A DNA stretch of 64,000 bases from Micropterix aruncella (GCA_944548615.1 OX155963.1:20206261-20270260); one strand, 5' to 3'. Shown: positions 22,625 through 34,559, counted from the stretch's first letter. Notes: generated from the sequence alone by a model not told the origin. Translations and numbers: made by a program.

Positions 22625-24071
22625 TATGTACATATTATTGCTTATATGTCAGATTGTTCATTGTGTTGATGAAATTCACTGTTGGTTGTGAGTGAGCAAA
22701 ATTAAGTACCTATACGTAATTTTTTGTCGCAAAATTCAATAGCGTTCGCAACACTGGCACTTAACAGCTGTACTGCTAGCTTTACTTTCATTATTTGATT
22801 TTGAAAGTTGATGTGTTGTGTCGATAATTTATTTCCCTAGTGAAAATTTTCATTTAGTTGGAGCGTGTTTAATTCTTCAAAATATTGCCATTTGATTAGG
22901 CCGCCGTTATTATCTCTAAGAACCTTTTTACTTTGTAATGTATTTCTGACCAGTTTCACCATGTGATATGGGTCAAAAAATACAAAAACTGGTTCTTTTG
23001 TTGCAGGATGTTCGAAATAGGTTTTTAGTTGACGTTGGTAGTTAAACGAACAGCCAAGTTCTTGAGCCATGGCTATATTTGCTGGGCAACCATCAAATGT
23101 CATAGATACAACTACCACGCCTACATCGTGGCAATTAGAAAGACATATCCTTACTAGATTGGCTCTTTGCTCACCTGTTACGCCGATTACCAGAAAATAT
23201 CCTACTGGAATTTTCCACTGCTCGTTAATGGCAACTAAAAGGAACACCAGAGCTTGTTTGCATGGTGCATTGAAACTCCGGTAACATCAAACCCAGCACC
23301 AAAATCTACATATCCTTGGACTGCATTACCGTCAAATTCCTTTAATTGTCGAATCGACATCTCGTCTATTACCAAATTGCATAGAATTTTCTTGTCAGAA
23401 GACTTGACCTTTTGATCAAGTGCTTTAAAAGCTTCTGCAGTGAAACCTGGCGTGGCGTATATGCATTGGTACCATTTTCTTATGGTGCTTGTATGTGGTA
23501 GACATGTTTTAAAGGTACTACGTACGTAAGAGTAGGCCTTTGGAGAATAGAAATGGAGGGTTAGCGCAAATGTACGCAGTTCAGGTGGATATTCTCTCCC
23601 TTTATGAGTCATCCTTTTCAAAAGAGCTGCTGTAGAAAGCCGGCACACTTCCAGAATATCCACTTGTTCTTGGTTGATCAGTCTTTTTTGCTTTAGTTCT
23701 TTTAATACCTTAGATAAATTGTCAACTTTCTTTTTCAAACGCCGATTAGCAGCGTGTAGTGCCTTGCACCGCATACGTCGGCGTTTTGCAATGTCTTCTA
23801 AACGGATAATTTCTGTTTTTAACTTTCGTTTCCTTGGAGTGTCGTGTACCAGTCCTGAATTGGAAAGCCCTGCAACCTCCGACTGTTGACCGGAAAATGG
23901 AGATTGTTGTAGAAAAAGCGAAGGTACAGGGTCGTTTGTTAATCTTTGGTTTCATACATGCTTGAATCCGGAAAATGTACTGAACAGATTCTACTCCAAA
24001 AGTTTGGTTCCCAATCGGTCTTCTTTACAGCATCAATCTACTTCATCATATTTGTTTTGTCTTTTGGAAAC
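22625..24071 (-). pseudogene. decayed THAP9/P-type transposase
   Basis: Read down from an acceptor-like CTTTTAG|GTTTCC at 24071. The THAP second half (F-P-K-D-K-T, D-W-E-P-N, S-R-I-C-S-V-H-F) carries a TAG where Trp is expected. A frameshift near 23955 follows, then a T-P-R-K-R-K-L coiled coil. The catalytic core has V-I-D-E-M-S-I and Y-V-D-F-G-A-G, a frameshift near 23270, then T-F-D-G-C-P-A-N and F-F-D-P-Y-H-M-V-K-L. Two more frame changes after N-E-N-F-H and R-I-G-T precede the last recognisable piece T-V-N-F-I-N-T-M-N. The first THAP exon and the C-terminus are missing. It differs strongly in sequence from the intact gene at 17482-20774, so it is another lineage, not a recent copy. Confidence 0.85.
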
Positions 24072-24929
24072 CTAAAAGTAAGGTAAGTTTCTAAGTTAAT
24101 AATAATAATATTATTTAAATTTAAATTTAAATTATTTTTATGTCGGTTTTTAATATAACGTATTCGCACCACCGTATCACGTCGAATCCAACGACACCTC
24201 ACACTTACGTCAAAACCCGTCAAGACGTTCGTTCTCTACGTTCAGACACTCATACATGCATAATATCAGCATATAAAGGTACGCCCTAAAAACATCTACG
24301 CTCCATCTGAAGCAATTGGATAAACCTATGTGAGTGGTCCAAAAAGGAATCCCTTATTGGCCTTATTATGCATTATTTATCATATTCCATATATACTCTA
24401 TACTTATATTAACATAAGATTTTTTTACCATTACTACCTATAATTAAAAAAAGTGATTTGTCAATTTTTATAAAAAAATATTATCGATTATCGATTTCGC
24501 TTTTAAAATATCTCGATTCTCGATTAGTGAACACCCTCCCTACTTGCGGTCGAGCAAGACGAAGGGTGGGGCAGTGTGTTCCTCATCCGCTTACGTCGCG
24601 CTCCTCGCTTCACCCCCGTAATGGATAACTTTTATTTGGCTGAAAAGTAATTCAAAATTGCTTATCGATGATATGTGACACTAGATTTGTGTTTTGTGTG
24701 TTTTCTAGTATCATTTTTACAATGATCGATTGCACATTTAACCATCTTTCTTCTTAAAAACAATAAAAATGCTCTACAAATTCCCAACTATATCACTTCA
24801 CAAGCGCTCGCGAACGACTGCGGGCCTTAGCCGGGCGGTCGCTGCATTGTTCACACCCGTGTCTACTGTTCACACTCGCGCGCTCGCGCTCTATTTTAAT
24901 ATTAATCTCTGACGGCATACGCTTAGGGG
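24072..24929. other. cargo region, partly CpG-rich
   Basis: AT-rich to 24530, then GC-rich (CTCGCGAACGACTGCGGGCC at about 24806; TTCACACTCGCGCGCTCGCG at about 24870, resembling the 14524 MITE end). No gene is recognised, and the first THAP exon expected for the pseudogene was not found. Confidence 0.35.
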
Positions 24930-25600
24930 CAAACACATTATTGGACGCGTCCGTAGCCGCGGCTTATGCCTGTGGCTTATGCACGCGATCTGTGTAATGA
25001 ATTTCTATGGAGCCTGCAGGGCGATTTTGTAACTTTAGCGTTCTCAATTGGTTTCGCTATCGCGCTGATTTAGCGAACTATAACTGGCGGCCGATTTTAT
25101 AACTTCGTTTTCACATCGAAATACGTCACTATCCGAACCGAAACTGAATCCCGAAATAGTATACATCGCATTGTTGCATTATGATGTCGACAGCAAAATA
25201 ACGGGATTCGCGATAACGTGTGGGAATGGCGAAATAATAGGCGAAGGAATCGTATATCGATGGCGAAATTGCGTTCCTTTTTGAGTTTCAACACATCGCA
25301 CCGCGCAGTTGACAGTTTGACCACAGTTTGACGTTTAACAAATGAAAACCAATGCGATGTTGCCAATTTTATCTCGTAAAATTAGCGAAACGAAGTGTCT
25401 TTTTTACAAAATCGGCCGATACGATATGTTATGTTTCGTTTCGCTAAAATCGTTTTCGAACCGTAACGTTTGAGTTCGTTTCGAGTTTTTAGCGATGGAG
25501 ATATAAAATCGCCCTGCTGCACATTATAGGACGTCAGTCGCGGACGACTAGGCACACGTTCGTAAGCCGCGGCTTACGGACGCGTCCGATAATATGTTTG
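24930..25600. mobile_element. TIR element with GGACGCGTCCG ends, hosting a Harbinger insertion
   Basis: Left end CAAACACATTATTGGACGCG... and right end ...CGCGTCCGATAATATGTTTG form inverted repeats that continue into GTA(A)GCCGCGGCTTA, over 35 bp. About 170 bp of own sequence remain once the nested element (25017-25516) is removed. No target duplication is evident, so the superfamily is unknown. Confidence 0.65.
25017..25516. mobile_element. PIF/Harbinger-type MITE, short form
   Basis: Exactly 500 bp with CAGGGCGATTTTGTAACTTT at the left and TATAAAATCGCCCTG at the right, flanked by CTG (25014-25016 and 25517-25519). A 3-bp CTG duplication is the CWG-type target of PIF/Harbinger elements. The interior is an internally deleted version of 60633-61740. 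It is nested in the element at 24930-25600. Confidence 0.85.
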
Positions 25601-25721
25601 AACGCCATCTATCGGCCAAATATTAGTTTAATGAAGATGGAAGCGCATTAAATCGAGTTTGAAAACTACGATGGCCATCTACCTGCCGTTTTTTGTATTA
25701 AATTGCGACTTCCACTTTGCA

Positions 25722-25760
25722 GTATGGAATGGCGTTATCTATTACACTATAAAATCAATG
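25722..25760 (-). repeat. right terminal inverted repeat of giant element
   Basis: Ends CTATTACACTATAAAATCAATG at 25760 (only the last 20 matter for the outer block) and is followed by target copy TCTAAAC (25761-25767). 36 of 39 positions pair with 10394-10432. Confidence 0.85.
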
Positions 25761-25767
25761 TCTAAAC

Positions 25768-26742
25768 TGACTTAACTTAAATTATCTATTAAATTTTAAC
25801 ACTTAGCTGGTAACATTATCGTCTAAGAATATGAAAATAATTATTACATGATTTAAATGCAGATGAAGATTCTGCGATTTGCCTGATGGGCGTTCATGGT
25901 AATGGACAATGTCCATCGGGCCCTAACCTTGGTTAGGGTGAAACGAAGTTTTTCTGTAGCTAATTAAATGTTCAGCGACGGTTTATGCTTACGATGGTTC
26001 CTGTTCGCTAATTAGGCCTGTCGACTGCATTCCGTGCGAAAAATATAAAAATATCTCCCTATCTAGATCATCAAATGGAAGCAAGCGGAATTGTAACATT
26101 TTACTTGGACTTCCCGGTGTTTTTCTATTTTATAGAAAGGCTAATACCACCGAACCTTTCTCAATATATAAATAAATTGTACGCAAAATATGGTACTGAT
26201 AAAAAATAGTTTAGGTAAAGAATGACTTCGCTTCGTAGGCTGCTATTTTAGCTTATCCGCAAGCGCTCTTGCTAAGGGAATCGGTCGAGAAAAAAATATG
26301 GTTATATGTAATATAGAAAAAATGAACAATATGTTGCTATTAAAAAATTTAAAGGAGTCCAACCGGTTTTTAGCCAGGTTGGATAATATTTATTTTTATA
26401 AAAATAAATTATAAATAATTTATTTTTATAAAAATATACGTGCAGTTGACCGTTTTTAATTTGCTGTGGTTCTTCGATATGTAATTTTTATAAAGTTTTG
26501 GGTACTAATCTGGGATTTATATTTAATCTATATTTTGGGTTTTTAAGGGGATTTTTATTTTATTTTTTTTTATTTACTTGTTACTAACATTTGGACTTTC
26601 TTTGTGGCTGCTTGACTTTCTTACCCTGTTTTTATTGCTTTTTTATTTTAAATTTAATTTTTACTTCTGAACAAATGCGTTCTCCCCCCTTGCTCAGCGA
26701 CCACAGGGTGTTTATTACTATTTTTCTTTCCGATTTCGGCTA
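25768..26742 (-). other. LTR-element 3' UTR, proximal part
   Basis: Follows the integrase stop on the minus strand. Contains the hairpin TCCAACC/GGTTGGA at about 26359-26384, an AT palindrome at about 26390-26445, and a perfect CCCTAACC TT GGTTAGGG palindrome at about 25921-25938. No open frame of note. Confidence 0.6.
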
Positions 26743-27973
26743 TCAATTCCGGGCTAAGTCTTTAATATGGAATAAACCTTTATTAACTCCGTTCTCATCC
26801 ATAATCTCATAAGCAACAGGTGACTTTTTTGACACTATTGTGCACTGTATGTACCGTGGTGCCAGCTTACTTGAGAAAAAGTCAATTTTTCTTGACTGCT
26901 GGTGGTTTTTGGCCCAAATCGTTTCACCTATTTTGAACTCTACGTGCTTGCGCCTTAAGTTGTATCGTGTAGCGTTGTTTCGGAAAGCTTCCATTAACCT
27001 ATCTCTTACTATGTCGTATGTGTCTGCTAATGTTTCGAGGCCTTTGGCGAATTCTTGCGGGGTGTCTACAGTTAATTTTCCCTTTTCCCCCAGTATGTAA
27101 CTTAATAAAGAGTGGTATCGGCCATCTGTATGAGTCTCGCGTCCATACATTAGATATACTGGTGTGAAGCCCGTCGCTAAATTGACATGATTGTTAAGCG
27201 CGTTTTGGATTAGCATAATGTATCTGTCCCAAAGCTTCTGATTTTTTTCCGTCAAGATTGATAGAGATGTTTCGATCGTTTGGTTGTATCTTTCTACCGT
27301 ATTTGATTGTGGAGCGTATACGCATCCGTAAAATAATCTCGGTATCTTGTATTTTTCCGCTAATTGCCTAAATGCTTTTGACCTGAAGTATGTCGCGTTA
27401 TCTAGGATTATTACAGCTGGGGTTCCGTAAGTTAGGAACACGCTGTTTTCTAGATGTTTTATTATACTTGCGGACGTGGCTTGTCTTAAAGCAAAAAGCC
27501 AGCAAAATTTAGTGAATACGTCTACGATTGATAGGATGTATGTGAACCCGTTAGTTGAGCGAGGTAAGGGACCAATTATGTCTAAACTGAGTGTGTGCAT
27601 TGGCGTGTTAACCGCTTTTGGTGTCACCATCAAACCATGAGGGGGTGCCGTCCTGATCTTGTGGGCCTTGCAGGTGTCGCAATTTTTTATCTTTGACTTG
27701 TTCTTCTATACCCGGCCAATAGTAATACGGCTGGGTTTTTTGTGGTGTGTCTAACATTGTTGCGCGCGGTATCCTTGGCTCTAATTCCGGCTGTGGTTCC
27801 CTGTGAGGATCGGTATTCTCCATGTGCGCTGTTTCCTGAGGTATATTAACTGTTTCCTTTGATGGTGTTGGGATTTGTTGGCGTTCTTCTGGTTCCGATG
27901 GGGTCGGTGATGGTTGACGATGCGTGGTTTTCCTTTCTGACGGTTTTGTCTTTCTTGGTGCCATTATGCACAC
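26743..27973 (-). pseudogene. gag N-terminus/integrase deletion remnant
   Basis: The minus frame from 27973 starts MCIMAPRKTKPSERKTTHRQ, a Pro/Glu/Thr-rich gag-like segment of about 85 residues. It then passes directly into the integrase N-terminal domain at Y-Y-Y-W-P-G-I, so the rest of gag plus protease, RT and RNase H are deleted. In an A-run near 27683 the frame shifts by one. The other frame reads C-D-T-C-K-A-H-K and continues into the catalytic core: D18, D78 and E114 of the 296-codon frame ending at 26743, with D-35-E spacing and Y-N-Q-T after E. The core and C-terminal part are otherwise open. Ty3/gypsy affinity rests on W-P-G, CxxC and the core motifs. As it stands it cannot make a working integrase in one frame. 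Confidence 0.85.
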
Positions 27974-28798
27974 TCAAAGTTTAGATTTTTATGATAACTG
28001 ACCGTTGCTGAACTAATATTGTAGGGATTCCTGCGTTTGCTCTATAAATCTGATTTGATTTGATGTACCGACTCGTGTGTGTCCGTGTTACGTTAATGAA
28101 TGTGATATGTGAGTGTTCTTAGACGAATAGAAAAATAAAAAAATATAGTAAAGAAAAATTTAATAAGTGATAAAAAAAGAAGAAGATATCTTAGGTGTAA
28201 GCTTGATGTGTTGTGTTTATTTGTTTATTTTAAATTTATGTGTGCAAGACTTGTTTTGAAATGTATTTTAATGGCTTTTAATTTGTATTTGAAGTGTATG
28301 TGTATCGACATGTAATTTGAATTTATGTGTATGTTGAGTGGTACTCAAATGTTTTGATAGTATATTGAAATCTGCTTGAACTGTGTGATGATGCTTTATT
28401 TTCTTTAACTTGTTGTAGTTGGAAGTGAAAGTAGAAAATTCAAAATATTTTTATGGGAAAGTCTGTCCGAGTTGTGCTTTGAGTTATGATTCAGAGACGT
28501 GAATATTTATTGATTTATTTTACATTTAATTTTTAAAGTCGATCGTCCTGTATATCTGATAAATGCTATCGTTGTATCTTGTAGAATTTCCTGTGTCGGT
28601 GAGCTGGGAGAAAGCGTAAGTGTCTTCAGTCTAAACTAATTTATTTTTAGCTATTTGAGGGTTAAGTGTCAAAGACATAATGTACAAATTTATCAAAAAA
28701 AATAGAAAACAATGAAAAAAATAAGATTAAATGTATATCCTTGTAGAAAGCTGTAATAAAATACGGTAAATCATGTGCCAAACGAGTAACGAGTATTG

Positions 28799-28829
<31 letters not shown>

Positions 28830-29276
28830 GTACCTAAGTGTTAGGCTGCTGAAATAAGAATCTATAGAAATGTATTAAGGGTGGGTGGGTGAGGTAGGTA
28901 AGAAGCTGTGCCTTTCTGGTAGGGAATGTGTATTAAGAGTTTATAAATATTCAAGGGTAAATAGTATGTAAAATGAAATAATTATAGTATTGAACAAAAA
29001 CGAAGAAAAAATTAACCTGAAATTCCGGGTTAAAACTAGTAAAGTAAATAATAATAATAATAGGGAGGGTTGGGAGGGAAAATTATACGTTATGTATTGT
29101 ATTTAGAAAAAAAATAATTTAAAAAATATCAACTTAGGACTAATGTAATTGTATGGCCCGACACGTTGGGCGCTAGAATTTTTGTGACCAAGTGTGGCCG
29201 ATAAACTATGGGAAAAATATATATTTTGTAGTGTTTTGGAAAAATAAGTTGAGTTTGTGTTTTTAAAAAAAAATAA
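27974..29276 (-). other. LTR-element 5' leader
   Basis: Non-coding AT-rich leader between the primer-binding-like site and the first ATG. Includes a (TA) microsatellite at 28798-28824. No start-to-stop frame of interest. Confidence 0.6.
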
Positions 29277-29293
29277 GCCCCGCGTTGGCGACA
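29277..29293 (-). promoter_or_regulatory. candidate primer binding site
   Basis: Minus strand TGTCGCCAACGCGGGGC, 6 bp inside the 5' LTR. It resembles the TGGCGCC(C)AACGTGGGGC sites of gypsy-type elements but differs at several positions and is not flush with the LTR. The tRNA was not identified. Confidence 0.45.
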
Positions 29294-29299
29294 GAATTT

Positions 29300-31082
29300 T
29301 GTCATGAGCTCCGTTTATTTAATATTTAAACGTCATCATCAGGATGGGAAAAGATGCTGTCTCACGGGCCGAAGGAACACGAAAGATGAAAATACTGATT
29401 TTGTAAGTCCTCTTGAATCGAGGTTTGGGCGCCAGTGGCCTTCGGTGCGTGGGGAACAGCCGGAGCCTATGCAAAACTGCAAGCACAACTGGCCATCGTC
29501 TAGCGCAGCTGGCAATGGGGATGCAAGTCAATCCTTTGAGGAACCCAGCACTCAGCCGACGAGCCTTAATAACGGGTCGTGGGGAGTAAATCCTCAGGGC
29601 AAGGATCGACCTACGGACGCGAGAGCACTCCGGGGAGCGGACGACATTGATTTTACTTTGGGAGGATTGAAAGAAACACCGCTTCTTAAGGTGGGGATAT
29701 AGGGATCTGGCAAGGACGAGGGTCTCCGCCCGTGTGTTTTATACTTATATAAATGGCCACTAAACTTGTTAATTACCTCTGAGGCTCTTCCTGAGTGCCC
29801 TTGAGCGCGAATTTAGCAATATTCCTTGGTTCCTGTGAAAGATGTCAATCTCCGCGTATCAACGTACTGACGTCTACGCTCACGCCCTCTGACGGCCGTC
29901 TGTCGCACTGCCTGCGTGAACGATAATCGACCCGTTCCGCGTCGGTTCGGAACCTTGCTAAACCCCTGCTATATTTTATAAATTCTTCCTTGACGAGATG
30001 CGAATTTCGCCAGATATTAAATAATGAAATAAATATATATTTTGATTCTATGTAATTCCTCAGGCTGGAACCCCGCCTTCTCTTAATTTATTAACACCTG
30101 ATTTTATGTCCTTTTTATCCCTGTTTTCGTGGTAATAAGATGAAAGAAAATAAAGAGTTATGAGTGAAATGAAGTTTTTATTCCAAAGAAACGTGGCGAC
30201 CTTACAATATGGGTTTTTACCGCTTTTGCAGCGCGCGTGGGCGCTGCAGCTAAAATTATGAAAATATATATGAGAAAGAAAGAAAAGGTTACAATTTTGG
30301 ATCCGTGCGGATATGCCGCACGGGATGGCTGCGGGACGGAATTTACCGCGTGTCCCGGATTATATTTTTACAAGTTATATTAAAAATATGTTGATTCTAA
30401 AAATACTGACCTCGTCTAATGTTAATGGTGAGCGGAGTGGAAAGGAGGGTTCGTTTGAAAGGAATGAGTACGGATCGCTGTGATTGAGACCGATTTTGCC
30501 GAGCCGCGTAATGGCGGTCGGCGCAAACATTTGCAAAAGAAAAAATATATATACGGAATCTAATTTGCGCTTGGCGGCGCGGAATTACGGCCTAGGCGTT
30601 TAAGTGAGGATCTGAATATTATTATGGCATACTAGAAATTTAGAAAAACGTGGCTGCGCAGAGCGCGTGGAAAGAACGACCTTAACATACGTTTGTTCAC
30701 ACTTGCCTGGGTAATGGGAGATGTAGAAAGATGCCAGCGACCACTGCTGCTAGTTAAAAGTATTTACACTGATTTTACTACTGATTAATGAATAATGCTT
30801 TCTCATTGAGATATGGCTGAATAGTGACCAGCCGGCCCGCGGCCGGAAGCCGCGGACCGCCGCTTCGATGACCGCTCTCCTCTCTGGTCCGTGCAAGAAG
30901 GAAGACCGTCCAAAATCGCCCGTTAAATTCGGTGCGTGAGAATTATCAAACAATAGGGAGGGTCGTTGACCGATTCGCCGTGTACGGTTAATTGCTTATC
31001 GCATTATCGTAACACGGTGAATGGCGAATATTAAATAGTTATTAAATTATAAAATAATAAGCAATGAACCTTGGGCATTGCA
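29300..31082 (-). repeat. LTR (5' LTR of the minus-strand retrotransposon)
   Basis: Identical by eye to 8297-10079. It is followed by AAAG (31083-31086), the outer target duplication. Same internal signals: TATA-like box on the minus strand at about 29745-29753 and AATAAA at 29314-29319. Confidence 0.93.
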
Positions 31083-31640
31083 AAAGATAGCCAATCTTAA
31101 GCAAGAATTTTATCGTAGGTAGTCAAAAGTGCAGCGAAAACAAAAGTTATTTAGAAAAAAATGGGCAGTGGATTCAAGGCAGTTTTCAATTACCCATGGG
31201 ACCGCCATGGGTGACCCAAAAAATCTTTTGAGGAATTAAGTATCCGGAGCAAAATAAAAAAGACTCTATCCCCTTATAACTATACTAAGATCTGATCCCC
31301 TTATAAGTAATATAAGGTCAATATCTCGAGAAAAATCAAGTACCTATACCAAAGAAGCCCTAGATATGATCATTCCAGAACCTTTTGCAACACCTCCAGA
31401 TCAAATCGAAACTGAATTTTCTGAAGTCGAATCTTCAAATGATGACTCCTTTGATGGAGATGAATGAAAATTACCTAAGTGGAAATCGTTTTATTACGTT
31501 TTTAGTGTAACTGTTATTTAAAATCTAAAATTGTGTAATAAAAATAATGTTATATAGCAGAATATTTTTTATTTACTGCAAGCACTCGCCAGTACCCTTG
31601 CAATTTTTAAATTATAAGATTAACACATTTAATGATCATT
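31083..31640 (+). other. unidentified sequence right of the LTR element, with a small acidic frame
   Basis: A frame with ATG at 31366 and TGA at 31465-31467 encodes 33 residues ending in E-S-S-N-D-D-S-F-D-G-D-E. The frame is open upstream to about 31250. Before it, P-K-K-S-F-E-E-L-S-I-R-S-K in another frame hints at a broken coding region. Family unknown. It may be part of a gene or element interrupted by the LTR insertion. Confidence 0.25.
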
Positions 31641-31693
31641 GGGACAGCAAAATCATTTTGGGCGACTTTTTCATACAAATAATCCTATGTGCA

Positions 31694-31840
31694 CCGGGTC
31701 AAAGGACACTGTGACAAGATGCCGAGTTAATCACTTCCGCTGGGGCTACCCAGCGAATCCAACATAATATGACTGTGGAACTCTGCAAGATAAAGACCAC
31801 CTCCTATCCTGCCCTCAGCTGACAACCCCCATCACACACC
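31694..31840 (+). pseudogene. LINE C-terminal zinc-knuckle fragment
   Basis: Plus frame RCRVNHFRWGYPANPT then a stop and frame slip, followed by C-G-T-L-Q-D-K-D-H-L-L-S-C-P, the C-x-C-G ... H-L-L-x-C-P tail seen after LINE RT domains. Only about 45 codons are left. Confidence 0.65.
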
Positions 31841-32411
31841 AACACGTTCCAGGACGAATATTTTTAGAGAGACGTATTCTAACCTGGGCCGGACACGTTA
31901 ACTCACTAACAATCCGGTCGTTAGTCCGAAGTCCTTTGCTCACCCCCCAGAAGTGTAACAATAATATTATGATCGGTCCGATTCCGGTCGGTGAATTCCA
32001 TGGCAGCTCCGTTTGTATCTATCTATATATTTTCAAAACCGGTAAACAAAAACGGGAAGCATGAAGTTATAAAGGGCTATTTAATTATTACTGCATATTT
32101 TTTGAAACGTCAATGCAACCTTGTTGATTCTATTTTTTAAAATTGATATTTGAGTTCAGTAATGTTAAGCAAATCACCACGGAAATATTAACTATCGCAC
32201 AACTCATCGATACCAAATAATAAAAATAGACGAAATTTATTGAGAAAATATCCAGTGCCGTGTTATTTAAAAAAATGCCGGTGTGAACTGGCCATCGAGA
32301 TCATAGCTCGTTTGGACTATTTACTCTGGGATTAGTTGACTATTGTTGCTGGAGTTATGTTATTAGAATGTTTCATCATCCAATAAACTACAACCCGGAA
32401 AGACCTTAAAT
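31841..32411. other. spacer, no gene recognised
   Basis: Nothing assignable. The word CTCCGTTTGTATCTAT at about 32001 repeats one at about 6330. Confidence 0.4.
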
Positions 32412-32811
32412 GCCTAAGCTCACGGCGTATTATAAACGCGCAGACGACGCGCGTATACGCGCTTCAAACGAGATTCGAACGTAGCCTTGTAACCTAAGCA
32501 CACGGGGCGTTTGTGAAACGCGCGTCTACTGCGCGTATACGCGCAGATACAGCGATACAGACGTGCTATAGTCGCTCGTAACTTCCGCGTTTTGATCAAA
32601 CTCCTCGTCAGTTGACTCGCGTTTGTATCGATTCAAACGCGAGTATACGTGCTTCAAACGAGTTTCGAACGCGCTTGACGCGCGCATTTGTATCGCGTTT
32701 TACGCGCGTTTGAATCGATACAAACGCAACAATCGGCATCTACGGCGCCGAAAAGGCGCGTTCCTGAAACGCGCCTTGACTGCGCGTTTAACATACGCCG
32801 TGTGCTTAAGC
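32412..32811. mobile_element. CpG-rich AAACGCG inverted-repeat element
   Basis: About 400 bp. Left end GCCTAAGCTCACGGCGTAT and right end ATACGCCGTGTGCTTAAGC form inverted repeats. A third end-like word CCTAAGCACACGGGGCG at 32491 suggests nesting. Inside, AAACGCG(C) and its complement recur more than ten times, with inverted blocks GTTTGTATCGATTCAAACGC/GCGTTTGAATCGATACAAAC. CpG density is far above the background. Open frames here are side effects of the repeat. Confidence 0.65.
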
Positions 32812-33229
32812 TCTAAAACCAACATTATTCGTGTCATTAGAGAAATAAGTAGTGATTTACATGTAAAAATGTCAAAAAATTGGGGTTCCAAAATCAAATA
32901 TATATTTAAAAAATCGGCAATTTACAAAAAATCCTTGTATAGTAAAATGTCATTAATCAATATTTAATAATTTTTAAAAATCACGTTGACATCGTATACC
33001 GTTTTATTTTCAATTCAGATTAAAAATATATAGCTCTTATTTGTCAACCCTTTATAAAACTAACATCAGAGCAATGTTAGGATTACAGATCTGGATTACT
33101 TACATATAAAATACAAGTCCTTGTAATTAGCTACCACATTTTTAGGTTCATGAAATAGGCTTAATATTTTATTATTCTCCCACGTGAAAAAAACGATCTC
33201 ACACAATTTAGATCAAATATATGGTAAAG

Positions 33230-34530
33230 AAAAATATCCGTTAGCAAAGTTACTTTCCACCTCTAGAGTTTGTATTACCAGCTCTTTTACTGTAATAGTT
33301 TATTACTAGATACTGCCTCCATATATGGCTAAGGACCAGGGTGGTAGTGCAATTTACGAAAGTGTACTTTTTCCCTTGCCTAAGTATTATTATGACCAAA
33401 TACCTACATATATCAACACCTGACTCTTGATAATTTTTTTTGCTGTAATAGTTTATTACAAAAGGTACTTGATAGTGCCTCGATACAGGGTAATTTCGAG
33501 ATTTAGTAAGTGCTAAAACAATTTTCGAGATTTTACCAAATTATTTCTACCAATCGAATAACTAAAAAAAACACCCATTCAATATATGGTATAGAAGCAT
33601 GTCCAATAGGAAAGTTAATTTTCCACCTCTAGAGTTTTTAATACCGGTTTTATGACGTCAGAGTTTACCCACACACTAACAGTATTTACATAAAGCGTAA
33701 AACAAAGGTCACTTGACAGAATCCGAAGTGCGGCGAGCACAGTGGAATTTATTGGACGATATACTAACAGATGTGAAAATGTACAGCCCCTTGATTCTAC
33801 CTCGACCAGTGAGGTAGTACAATTTACGAAAGTGTACTTTTGCTCATGCCTAATTATTAACATTAAAAATAAGGTAAAATACCTATGTAAGTGAAAAGTA
33901 ATAGTTAAGATTAATCGAAACAATAAATAAATAAATAGATACAAAATAATAAATTCAGATATATTGGCAATTATGCCGCGTGTCTGTAAAGCCTAATAAT
34001 AATTAGGTAGGTAATAAATATACATATTTATTTACTTTTTTATTTTTTTATTCATATCTTTTATTGTACATTTGGCCACACTGTCATCGATGTTATAAAG
34101 TAACTCGGAAAAAATCAACACACAAATGTGGCAAATGCTCAGTGCCCATTTAACTAGAACTGTGCTGTCCCGTATCTAGGCGGGTCCGTATTAATAGAAC
34201 AATTTTCGAGATTTTAGCAAAATATTTCTTCCAATCGATCAACTGAAAAAAGCCGTGTCGATCAACTGAAAAAAAGCCGTGTCATATAAGTTAGATTAAA
34301 TATATGATAGAGAAAAATACCCGATAGTAAAGTTACTTTTTCACCTCTAGAGTTTATATTACCGGTGTTATGACGTCAGAGTTTACCCACACATTTACAC
34401 TCTTCACATAAAGCATAAAACAAAGGTTACTTACCAGAATCCGAACTGCGGCGAGCACAGTGGAATTTATTGGACGATATACTACGAGATGTGAAAATGT
34501 ACAGCCCCAAGAGAGATAGTTTGGCACAAG
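33230..34530. repeat. cluster of diverged direct repeats
   Basis: A unit with CACCTCTAGAGTTT, TATGACGTCAGAGTTTACCC, GCGGCGAGCACAGTGGAATT and GATGTGAAAATGTACAGCCC occurs at about 33615-33787 and 34341-34507. Partial copies at about 33256 and 33345-33420 share CAATTTACGAAAGTGTACTTTT with about 33830. The palindromic TGACGTCA is a CRE-like word. No coding sequence. Confidence 0.65.
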
Positions 34531-34559
34531 GCAGGCACTATAGAATGGCACAACAGACA

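Noticed and set aside
25921..25938. Telomere-like CCCTAACC/GGTTAGGG
   Set aside because: A single short palindrome. Insect telomeres use TTAGG arrays, and there is no array here.
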